Below, one piece after another: positions 1 through 8,000 of a stretch of DNA of 64,000 nucleotides. Below the pieces are notes generated by a model, which ran no database searches, was not told the origin of the DNA, and was given only the letters and a program-made list of their open reading frames with translations. The position numbers were made by a program, and so were the translations under genes. The DNA is from a virus: positions 1-64,000 of IMG/VR virus record IMGVR_UViG_3300042502_000959; one strand, given 5' to 3'. Position 1 is the stretch's first letter; each line of letters begins with the position of its first letter.

Positions 1-3
1 ATT

Positions 4-42
4 AAAGGGGGCAGGTGAGTAAAATCTCCTGCTCCCTTTTTT
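4..42 (+). terminator. Strong rho-independent terminator of an upstream gene
   Basis: An inverted repeat (arms about 4-18 and 26-39, loop TAAAAT) holds matched AAAGGG/CCCTTT and GCAGG/CCTGC blocks with one bulge and one G-T pair, and ends in a T run (37-42). It closes a transcription unit lying before the window. The major capsid gene often sits here, just before the neck genes; that identity is inferred. Confidence 0.8.
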
Positions 43-48
43 AATATC

Positions 49-57
49 TGTTATAAT
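49..57 (+). promoter_or_regulatory. Extended -10 promoter (TGT-TATAAT) for the neck genes
   Basis: TGT precedes a perfect TATAAT at 52-57. It follows the terminator directly and lies 25 bases before a GTG start with an AAGGAG site, so a new transcript starts here. Confidence 0.65.
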
Positions 58-81
58 TAAAAGATAAAGAAGGAGACTTAA

Positions 82-522
82 GTGTCAGAAAAAAATATAG
101 ATGTAGCTCCTGCCCAACTACAAGATGACGAATCACTAATTCCACACCCACTTGTTGAAAAATACAAAGAAGCAGTAGAAGAGCTTAAAAATAAACATAT
201 TGAAGAGTCTAAAGAGTCAGAAATCAATAACGTAATTTCCTTTGACAAGCTGGCCACAAGCCCTAACCCATCAGTTGTATCAAACGACGATAATGTTATT
301 GGTTCTGGTAGTGCGGATAGAAAAGAAACTGCCAAGCAAGAGCCAGTTATTGAAAAAGAAAGCGTAGCCGTATACTCTACAAAAAATGTTACTTGGTCTG
401 GAGTTGGTCAGGTTTCTAAGGGGTATAATATTGTCACTAAGCAAGCCGCAGAAAAATGGGCAGAACGTGACCACATTAGAATTGCAACTCCAGAAGAAGT
501 TGCTGGAGAGTACGGAATTTAA
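82..522 (+). CDS. Hypothetical neck-region protein
   Basis: This 146-residue protein starts at GTG with a good AAGGAG site (69-75). The N-terminal two thirds are charged and low in complexity. The last 50 residues form a compact block (about 97-146) with an aromatic/Gly turn and an AAEKWAERD helix, reminiscent of the short protein often found between the major capsid gene and the head-tail connector in siphophages. Its stop overlaps the start of the next gene, so the two are translationally coupled. A neck or capsid-associated role is inferred from position only. Confidence 0.6.
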   Translation: MSEKNIDVAPAQLQDDESLIPHPLVEKYKEAVEELKNKHIEESKESEINNVISFDKLATSPNPSVVSNDDNVIGSGSADRKETAKQEPVIEKESVAVYSTKNVTWSGVGQVSKGYNIVTKQAAEKWAERDHIRIATPEEVAGEYGI

Positions 523-1409
523 TGGAAATTTTAAGGGTTCTGCCATATCAAGACGTAAATATTACATTTACAATTCCAGCTGCTTATGTTTTAAATGAGG
601 CTTTTGTGGCAACGATTACTGATCTAGCGGACCTTTCTTTTACAACAAAAACCGTAACAGACAATGCAAACTATGTTTGGACAATAGGTCTATCTGGTAA
701 ATATGATACAGACTATCGTGTTGTAATTACAGATGCATCTGGTGATGTCATTCACGATGAAACATATGAGATACGTAGACCATATGTCAATCCAGATACC
801 TTGGGCACAACCGCCTCAGAAATTGCGGAATATACTAAGTATGAAGAAATTGCAAGAGCAATTCTTGACTCTGTTATTCCAGAAGGATTTTACTACAAAA
901 AAAGAACCCTGGAAGTTGTTGGTCTCGGGGCAGACTACATCCCCTTGTGGTGGGAAGCAAAAAGAATTTTATCCGTCTATGAAAATAATGTTTTAGTTGA
1001 AGATCGTACTTATGAAATAACTAGAGATAAAACTGCAATAACAGAAACAGTTCTTGACGGAGTTAATCGTAATGAGCAGGCTCTATTAATTTTGCCAGCA
1101 GCAGCCTCAGACCTTGTAGACACCGTTCTGCCGCCTCTGCGGGGCTTTCCTAATGGATACGACTACAAGTTTGTTTTAGAGGTGGGATACCCTACAGTGC
1201 CCTCAGACGTCGTTAGAGCAGCAACTCTGCTTATTGACGATATTAAGTGTGGCAGAAATGACTACTACCAAAGATATATTTCTGCCTATAACACAGACCA
1301 GTTTAGACTACAGTTTGATAGCAGGGTATTCGAGGGAACAGGAAACATCATAGTAGACAAGATACTTTCAAAGTATGCTAAGTCTATTACTAGACTTGGA
1401 GTCTTATAA
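522..1409 (+). CDS. Putative head-tail connector (adaptor) protein
   Basis: This 295-residue protein is the first gene of the neck block. Residues 1-90 look like a beta-rich domain; the rest (about 95-295) has helix-strand character with a late helix pair containing SDVVRAATLLIDDIKCGRN, typical of gp6-type adaptors that form the ring under the portal. Its ends overlap both neighbours by one base (522 and 1409), the usual packing of connector, stopper and tail genes. The assignment rests on gene order and overall pattern. Confidence 0.55.
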   Translation: MEILRVLPYQDVNITFTIPAAYVLNEAFVATITDLADLSFTTKTVTDNANYVWTIGLSGKYDTDYRVVITDASGDVIHDETYEIRRPYVNPDTLGTTASEIAEYTKYEEIARAILDSVIPEGFYYKKRTLEVVGLGADYIPLWWEAKRILSVYENNVLVEDRTYEITRDKTAITETVLDGVNRNEQALLILPAAASDLVDTVLPPLRGFPNGYDYKFVLEVGYPTVPSDVVRAATLLIDDIKCGRNDYYQRYISAYNTDQFRLQFDSRVFEGTGNIIVDKILSKYAKSITRLGVL

Positions 1410-1858
1410 TGGCTACCTGCGAAAATACGTCAATTATTTTTCCAATGCTTGCAGACGTATACTACCCAATTGTTGACCAAGGAGCATATGGAAATGTTCA
1501 AAAAACTTGGATTCACGATAGAACAATTGCCTGTAATTTTAATTCAGCAGGAACAGCTTGGAAAGAAGACATAAAGCCTAACGCAAACATTACACAGGAT
1601 AGCATAATGCTAGGCAGAGTAAAAACAGACATTCGGTTTTCAAATGAAAATGCTCAAAATTCAATTACAAACATTATTGTGACTAACATAAAAGACAGAA
1701 ATCTTAATGAGGTTTTTTTAGAAACAGCAGGCCCAAGAGCTGGAAGGTCTACCCTATTTGAGGTAGCAACTGTTGAGCCTTTTATGGGGCCATTTGGATC
1801 AGTAGAGTATTACAAGGTTGTTGTTCGTAGATCAGAGAATCAGGCGGCAGACCTATGA
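1409..1858 (+). CDS. Putative head-closure (stopper) protein
   Basis: This 149-residue, mostly beta protein sits second in the neck block. A small beta-barrel protein at this place is usually the head-tail stopper that seals the portal channel. The N-terminus carries a YYPIVDQGAYGNVQKTW segment, like other stopper proteins that start with a paired-strand motif. It overlaps the next gene by four bases (ATGA type). The role is inferred from order and fold impression. Confidence 0.5.
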   Translation: MATCENTSIIFPMLADVYYPIVDQGAYGNVQKTWIHDRTIACNFNSAGTAWKEDIKPNANITQDSIMLGRVKTDIRFSNENAQNSITNIIVTNIKDRNLNEVFLETAGPRAGRSTLFEVATVEPFMGPFGSVEYYKVVVRRSENQAADL

Positions 1859-2532
1859 GGATTAAGTTTGATGGAAGACAGTTTGGCAGAGACATGAAAA
1901 ACATGATGGACTATTCAGCTGGATTCCTAGATGGTATACAGATGGGCAAGCAACAGCTTATGCACTCTCTAGGAGTTCAAACAATAGAAATTTTAAAAAG
2001 CTATATAGACTCTAACGCAAAGGTAAACCCATCAATACTTCATCACGTTTATGAGTGGAATAGGATCGGTAGTCCGACCGCAAGACTTTATGACATAGGA
2101 TATTCCGTAAGCAATCTGGGGCTCTCTTTTAACTCTTCTTTTAGACAGTCTACAACCATTCAAAATGGGTCAAACACACCGTTTTATGACAAGGCACGAA
2201 TTATGGAAGAGGGTATTCCTGTTACCATAGTTCCAGTAAATGCTCAGGTATTAAGGTATATGGATAATGGAGAAGAAGTCTTTACAAAAGGACCAGTGTA
2301 TGTTCAAAATCCTGGAGGAAATACTGAAGGAAAGTTTCAAGAAGTTTTTGATAACTTCTTCAATAAATACTTTACTCAAGCTTTCTTGAGGGCCAGCGGT
2401 ATGGCAGCTTATCTGGAAAACCCTACAGTATATAAAAAGAATTTGTCAAAAGGAAAAAGAACTGGCAAGGCAGGCGGAGTGTCTACTGGATATCGCTGGG
2501 TAGCAAATGCGGGGGTGGCTAAGGTTGGCTAA
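1855..2532 (+). CDS. Putative neck/tail-completion protein (HK97 gp10-like position)
   Basis: This 225-residue basic protein follows the stopper and overlaps it by four bases. The first 70 residues are helical; the middle has beta character with an EEGIPVTIVP strand; the C-terminus is rich in Lys, Gly and Arg. In siphophages this slot holds the HK97 gp10-like tail component or neck protein 2. No catalytic motif is visible. Confidence 0.45.
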   Translation: MRIKFDGRQFGRDMKNMMDYSAGFLDGIQMGKQQLMHSLGVQTIEILKSYIDSNAKVNPSILHHVYEWNRIGSPTARLYDIGYSVSNLGLSFNSSFRQSTTIQNGSNTPFYDKARIMEEGIPVTIVPVNAQVLRYMDNGEEVFTKGPVYVQNPGGNTEGKFQEVFDNFFNKYFTQAFLRASGMAAYLENPTVYKKNLSKGKRTGKAGGVSTGYRWVANAGVAKVG

Positions 2533-3130
2533 TGACTCATTACTAAATACTCCAGTGTTATGGATAAACAAGTATCTTCAAAGCAAGATTCTAGATAGTA
2601 CTAGCTTAGATACTCCATTTTTTCCAACTCTGCCTTCTACAATTAATGACTTAACTTCTTATTTTCCTACTGGTGGAACAATGGCTACCTGGGACAGACT
2701 AATTAAAATGAACAAGAAGAGTTTTCCACACATTAAGTGTGAGCAGATTATGTACTACTTCTACGCAAACGGAGAAAACCCTATTGAAAAGATGGTTCAG
2801 ATTCAAGAGCAGGTTTTGAGACTAATGGACCGTGGCGATGAAACAGCTCAAGAAGTAAATAACTGGTCAGCAAATAGGCAGATAAATTTGGGCAGATTTG
2901 ACAGTAGTGGTAATCCAACTGACCCAGAATTGCTTGTAGATAACATGTTCTATTTTCACGATTTTAAGGTGTATCAGCTAGAAGAGTCTAGAGACATAAT
3001 TGACTTCGGAACTGCTAGAACCTATGGCGGTAACAAGATTATTATTGAATATGACTACCACCAGATGCCAAGCATGACTAATTCAGACTGGGTTCCAGAA
3101 AGAATTTTACCAGTAAAACAGATTATTTAA
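2507..3130 (+). CDS. Putative tail terminator protein
   Basis: This protein (up to 207 residues) is last in the neck block, immediately before the tail tube gene, the usual place for the tail terminator. The ATG at 2507 overlaps the previous gene by 26 bases and has no clear ribosome site. An in-frame TTG at 2525 has a purine-rich GGGGG tract about 9 bases upstream and could be the true start. The C-terminal half is beta-rich. Confidence 0.5.
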   Translation: MRGWLRLANDSLLNTPVLWINKYLQSKILDSTSLDTPFFPTLPSTINDLTSYFPTGGTMATWDRLIKMNKKSFPHIKCEQIMYYFYANGENPIEKMVQIQEQVLRLMDRGDETAQEVNNWSANRQINLGRFDSSGNPTDPELLVDNMFYFHDFKVYQLEESRDIIDFGTARTYGGNKIIIEYDYHQMPSMTNSDWVPERILPVKQII

Positions 3131-3136
3131 ATAAGC

Positions 3137-3145
3137 TGATATACT
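3137..3145 (+). promoter_or_regulatory. Extended -10 promoter (TGA-TATACT) for the tail tube gene
   Basis: TGA-TATACT lies 50 bases before the tail tube start. The gene downstream has its own terminator, so it can be made as a single-gene message, as expected for a highly expressed tube protein. Confidence 0.55.
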
Positions 3146-3195
3146 TAAGCTTGAGGAAACACGCCTATTATCTATAAAAAGAAGAGGTGAAATAA

Positions 3196-3864
3196 ATGGC
3201 ATATACAAGAGGTACAAGCACCAACATTATTGTTGGAGCAGCTGCTTTGTTTACTTACGAAGCAGGAGTATTGACAGACGCAGGTCTTCCAGCTTATGAA
3301 GCTGAAGGATCTGTTGGAAACACAACAGGAACATATCGTGAAACCCTAGCTGACTCTGCAGCCTTCCGTAACGTTGGTTATACAATGAACGGTCTAGAGC
3401 TACAGTTCCAGCCAGATTTTGGCGAGGTACAGGTTGATCAGGTTCTTGACGTTGCAAAGCTATACAAGCAGGGTATGCAGGTTAACCTGAACACTGCTTT
3501 TGCTGAAGCAACACTAGAGAACTTGCTGTTCTCCTTGGCTGGTAGAGATGCAGATCTCACATCAAGCGCAGGAGCAACAGGAATTAAGGTTGGATCCCCA
3601 ACCCTAAACCTATCAGCAGGTGACATCGGTGAGTGTCCAGTTGAGCGTGGCCTAGTTGCTGTTGGTCCAGGTACAGGTGACTGTGACCCAGACGAGCAGA
3701 TTGAGCGTATTTACGTTGCATACCGTGCACTTTCTATTGAGAGTGTTACAGTTTCTGCAAAGCGTGATGAGCCAACTATGTACGAGGTTTCATTCCGTCT
3801 ACTGCCAAACGATGCTGCATCCTACGGTAAGATCGTAGACCGCACTATCCCAGCAGTATCGTAA
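3196..3864 (+). CDS. Major tail (tube) protein
   Basis: This 222-residue acidic, beta-rich protein would polymerise into the tail tube. Support comes from position (after the neck block, before the assembly chaperones and tape measure), a private promoter and terminator, a strong AGAGGTG ribosome site, and a shift toward GT/CG-ending codons compared with neighbours, as in highly expressed phage structural genes. The C-terminal YEVSFRLLPNDAASYG segment fits the closing strand and arm of tube proteins. No direct homology could be tested. Confidence 0.75.
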   Translation: MAYTRGTSTNIIVGAAALFTYEAGVLTDAGLPAYEAEGSVGNTTGTYRETLADSAAFRNVGYTMNGLELQFQPDFGEVQVDQVLDVAKLYKQGMQVNLNTAFAEATLENLLFSLAGRDADLTSSAGATGIKVGSPTLNLSAGDIGECPVERGLVAVGPGTGDCDPDEQIERIYVAYRALSIESVTVSAKRDEPTMYEVSFRLLPNDAASYGKIVDRTIPAVS

Positions 3865-3884
3865 TACAAACTAACAACGCAGAG

Positions 3885-3920
3885 TTACCCAGTCTTTTTA
3901 GGCTGGGTAATTTTGTTTTT
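3885..3920 (+). terminator. Rho-independent terminator after the tail tube gene
   Basis: TTACCCAG (3885-3892) pairs with CTGGGTAA (3903-3910), with two more inner pairs, followed by TTTTGTTTTT. It isolates the tube gene from the chaperones. Confidence 0.85.
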
Positions 3921-3924
3921 GCGG

Positions 3925-3930
3925 TATACT
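3925..3930 (+). promoter_or_regulatory. -10 box six bases before a start codon (leaderless promoter)
   Basis: TATACT at 3925-3930 is followed by exactly six bases and then ATG at 3937. The start of transcription would fall on or next to the A of the start codon, and there is no ribosome site. Confidence 0.55.
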
Positions 3931-3936
3931 TATATA

Positions 3937-4638
3937 ATGGCAACAACAATATATAAAACGGGAAAAGTCAGCTTAATTGACGGTACTGAGATTAACCTAT
4001 CTCCATTAAAAATAAAGTATCTTAGAGAATTTATGGAAGCCTTTGAGCTTGTAAAAACTGCAGATAGCGATGAAGAAGCTATCATATTTCTGTCAAATTG
4101 TGCTGCTATATCAATGCAACAGTACCATCCCAAAATAGCAACAATTGCCGAGCTAGAAGATTCTATGGATTTGCCAGGAATATACAAGGTCTTAGAAATT
4201 GCTGCTGGAATAAAAATTAATGAAGATTCTGAAGACTCTGTAAAAGATCAGGCTGGGGATGGCGGATCTTCTTGGGACAAGCTTGATTTAGCTAAGCTTG
4301 AAGCAGAAGCTTTTTTGCTGGGCATTTGGAAAGACTACGAAGAATTAGAAATTAGCATGTCTATGCCAGAGCTCCTAATAACCTTAGAGTCAAAAAGAGA
4401 ACTTGACTATCAAGAAAAGAAGTTCCTGGCCGCTATTCAGGGGGTTGACATAGATAAGAACAATAGCCAAGCTCCAGAGAATAAGTGGGAAGACATGAAG
4501 GCCAGAGTGTTCAGTGGTGGAAAAGCTAAGGACGGAAATGACGTCTTAGCCCTCCAAGGAGTTAATGCTCAAAAGGCTGGTTTTGGAATTGGAATGGGCC
4601 TTGGATATGAAGACTTGACTAAAAAGCCTAAAAAATAA
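3937..4638 (+). CDS. Tail assembly chaperone, long form (in-frame G-T-like fusion)
   Basis: This 233-residue protein has two parts. Residues 1-95 resemble the separate short chaperone downstream (shared LIDGTE, PLKI, R-FM and LED-DLP-YK motifs). The C-terminal part carries SMPELL and KKFLAAIQGVDID, like the T part that other siphophages add by ribosomal frameshift. Here both parts are fused in one frame. Tail assembly chaperones coat the tape measure while the tube polymerises. An upstream in-frame ATG at 3913 lies inside the terminator T tract, so ATG 3937 is preferred; it has a leaderless-type promoter. Confidence 0.75.
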   Translation: MATTIYKTGKVSLIDGTEINLSPLKIKYLREFMEAFELVKTADSDEEAIIFLSNCAAISMQQYHPKIATIAELEDSMDLPGIYKVLEIAAGIKINEDSEDSVKDQAGDGGSSWDKLDLAKLEAEAFLLGIWKDYEELEISMSMPELLITLESKRELDYQEKKFLAAIQGVDIDKNNSQAPENKWEDMKARVFSGGKAKDGNDVLALQGVNAQKAGFGIGMGLGYEDLTKKPKK

Positions 4639-4646
4639 AGCTTTTT
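4621..4646 (+). terminator. Weak terminator-like hairpin at the end of the long chaperone
   Basis: AAAAAGC (4621-4627) pairs with GCTTTTT (4640-4646), giving a 7-bp stem with a 12-base loop and T-rich end. It overlaps the stop codon of the long chaperone and lies directly before the next promoter. Confidence 0.5.
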
Positions 4647-4647
4647 G

Positions 4648-4656
4648 TGTTATAAT
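4648..4656 (+). promoter_or_regulatory. Extended -10 promoter (TGT-TATAAT) for the short chaperone
   Basis: TGT-TATAAT lies 34 bases before the ATG of the short chaperone and gives it, and probably the tape measure, a transcript separate from the long form. Confidence 0.6.
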
Positions 4657-4690
4657 TAATAAAGCCTCATAGCGGAAGGAATACAAAAAT

Positions 4691-5011
4691 ATGAGTACAG
4701 AAGTATACGAAGAGAAAACAATTAAGTTAATTGACGGAACAGAAGTTAAGGTGCGCCCACTAAAGATTTCTTTGCTACGTCCATTTATGAAAAAGTTTGA
4801 GGGTATTACAGCAGTAGCAGAAGACAACGACAAGTCTATGAGCCTACTGATGGAATGTGTTCAAATTGCAATGAGACAGTACAAGCCAGAAATGGCTGAA
4901 GATTTAAAGGCTTTGGAAGATAATCTAGATCTTCCAACAGTCTACAAGATTGTAGAAGAAGCATCTGGGGTTAAGCTCTCAGAGGCATCTCTTGGTCTTG
5001 TAAATGCCTAA
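4691..5011 (+). CDS. Tail assembly chaperone, short form (G-like paralogue)
   Basis: This 106-residue protein aligns along its whole length with the N-terminal domain of the preceding long chaperone: LIDGTE, a PLKIS-LRPFM block, QIAMRQYKPEMA against SMQQYHPKIA, and LEDNLDLPTVYKI against LEDSMDLPGIYKV. It lacks the T-like tail and ends just before the tape measure. A GGAAGGA site precedes the ATG. No slippery heptamer was seen near its end, so it is probably made only as the short form. The pair appears to replace the usual frameshift-made G and G-T products. Confidence 0.75.
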   Translation: MSTEVYEEKTIKLIDGTEVKVRPLKISLLRPFMKKFEGITAVAEDNDKSMSLLMECVQIAMRQYKPEMAEDLKALEDNLDLPTVYKIVEEASGVKLSEASLGLVNA

Positions 5012-5030
5012 GTAAAGAGGGTGCTAGTGG

Positions 5031-8000
5031 ATGGCTGAAGACGCCAATGCCAGAATAAGAGTCGATATTGACACAGCCGCAGCGCTGGCCAATATTAAGA
5101 ATCTCCAACGGCAGATATCAACTTTCCACACCTCTCTGGCAAAGTCCAGTGCGCAGGCTACTGCATCTTCTTTACAGTTGCAGCAAAGCCTAATTAATGG
5201 TATAAATAAGACTGGTCAATTTTCTGCTGGTATTAAAACTATAAAAACTACCACAGACTCTTTTACCAATTCGCTTCAAAAAAATAAACTCTCTATGGGG
5301 GAATACTTTAGGTATTCTGCTGCAGCCACAAAGAGCTTTGGAAGATTTTTCTCATCAGAGTTTGAGACAATAAACAAGGTAGCACGTGAACGTGTTAAGG
5401 ATTTGCAGACCCAGTATATTAAAATGGGTAGAGATGCAAATGGAGCGATGCGAGCCATTGCGGTTAGACCGCTATCGCTTGACATGGAAAACCTAGCAAC
5501 AAAAACTCAAATTGCTGCTCAGCGCCAAGCCCTTCTTAATCAAATGCTTAAGCAGGGATCTACTAATCTTCTAAACTTTGGTAAGAATACCCAGTGGGCT
5601 GGTCGTCAGCTTATGGTTGGTTTTACCGTACCCCTAATAATGCTTGGTAGCGTTGCAGCTAAAACATTCATGGACATGGAAAAGCAAGCTGTAAGATTTA
5701 AGCGTGTCTATGGCGAAATGTTTACTACAACAGAGGAAACCAATAAGGCTCTTCAGGATATAAAGAATCTTGCAAATGAGTTTACAAAGTATGGTGTCGC
5801 TGTATCAAAAACTATGGAACTGGCTGCTGACATTGCAGCTACTGGCAAGATGGGTGCAGAGCTTACCGCTCAAGTTGCAGAAACAACAAGGCTAGCCGTG
5901 CTTGGTGGGGTAGAGCAAGCAGAGGCCCTACAAGCAACAATATCATTAACAGACGCCTTTGGAGTTTCTGCAGAAGATCTAGCAGGGAAGATTGATTTCC
6001 TAAACGCTGTTGAAAACCAAACTATTACTTCTATTGAAGACCTAACCATTGCTATTCCCAAAGCTGGTCCAGTCGTACAACAGCTTGGTGGAGATGTTGA
6101 AGACCTTACGTTCTTCCTAACAGCTATGCGTGAGGGTGGAATCAATGCCTCTGAAGGTGCTAACGCACTAAAGTCTGGTCTTGCAGCTCTTATTAACCCA
6201 ACTGGAAAAGCGTCCGAGATGCTTGCAGGGTTTGGTATTAACATCAAGGGCATTGTTGAAGCAAATGCTGGAGATGTAAAAGGTCTAGTTATAGACTTTG
6301 CTTCAGCACTCGATGAGCTAGCCCCCCTAGATCGTGCACGAGCAATTGAACAGCTATTTGGAAAGTTTCAATTCTCTCGTCTATCAACTTTATTCCAAAA
6401 CGTTATTAAGGATGGAAACCAAGCAAGTCGTGTCTTAAAGCTAACAAATGCCACCACTGCTGAACTAGCAGTTCTTTCCGAAAGAGAGCTTAAGAAAATT
6501 GAAGACTCTCCAATGTTTAAATTCCAAAAAGCTTTGGAAGACATTAAAGTAACTCTCGTACCACTTGGCGAGGCATTCCTAAAGGCAGTTACCCCACTGC
6601 TAGAGTTTGGAACTAGCGTACTTAAAAAGTTTGATGAGCTAGATGAAGGCGCAAAGGGATTTGTTGTTGGCCTAACAGCTATTGCTGGAGTAATTGGTCC
6701 AATATTCCTAATGGGCTTTGGTCTTATTGCTAACGGTGTAGCAAACGTAATAAAGGGATTTGTATTCTTTAAAACCGCAATGAATAAAGCTGGAAGTGCT
6801 AGCACACAGCTAGGAATGCAAACTGAGTACATGACTCAGCAACAGCTAGAGGCAGCTGCAGTAGCAGCCTCTCTAGATCAGGTGCATACAAAACTAAAAC
6901 AAACATTTACTTCTGAAGCAGCAGCTATAAATGGATTGACTGCCGCATACGAAAGAGCAATCTTAAAGCAAGCTGCTTTTGCTGGAACTCCAATGGCTAT
7001 AGGAAGAGGAGCAAAATCTCCTAAGAAGCTAGCTTCTGGAATTCTTTCAGTGCCTGGGCCAAAGGGTGCTGGAGACGTTGTTCCAGCCATGCTCTCTCCT
7101 GGAGAAGCAGTTATCCCAGCAGAAAAAGCAGAAAAATATCGTGGATTTATTCAAGCATTAATTTCTGGAAATATTCCTGGGTTTAGAAACGGTACGGGCG
7201 ACGTAGACTATGTTAGGGCAATTGCAAAAAGAGAAGTTGCGGGTAGTGGGTTCAGTAGCTCTCCAGACGAGGTCAGAAGGCAAACCGAACTAAAGTCCTG
7301 GGCTGGCATGGATAAAGAAATGGCTGCCAAAAAAGCAGAACTTGAAAAAATGAGACAAGAGGGAAGAAAAATTTCTTCAAGTCAAGAACGATCTCTCCTT
7401 AAAGCAACTCCAGATGCTGCTCACGTTAAGCAGTCTAGCTACAAGATTTCAGTAGCTGGAAGACAAGTCCCCACCAAGTCCTGGATGGCCAGGAGCTTGC
7501 TGGCAGATGACCCAATGGTTAATAGGTACGCTGCTCAAGCTAATCTAGAAAAAGGCGGCGGCGGAACAAAAAGCACCCAGAATGCTTTAAAGGGCATGAT
7601 GGATCCAAAGGGGCAAGAGGCTCTAGCCAAAAAGCTGGGCGTATCGCAAAAAGAACTTAACAAACAGTTAAAGCTGTTAAGTCAGGGAATATCTCCTTCT
7701 ACTGCTGGCGGATCAAAAGTTATGCAAGAGCTGGCAAGAAGAGATCCAAAACCAAATCAAGGAAGGCTTGCTGCGTCAGTTCTAAAATCTAGGGATGATT
7801 TTGCAAAGAAGAATCCAGGAAAAGGTTTTTATGAAACATTAGGAAGTAGAAAATACGATCCTTCTAAGGATGAAGCTGTTAAGAAAAATCAAGAAGCGGC
7901 AACAGCAAAGGCTGACGCTAGGGCAAAGGCCAAAGTTGACAAACTTACTAAAGCTCAAAAAGACGAGTCTGCTAGGGCATTCGCAAAATCTCAAGAAGCA

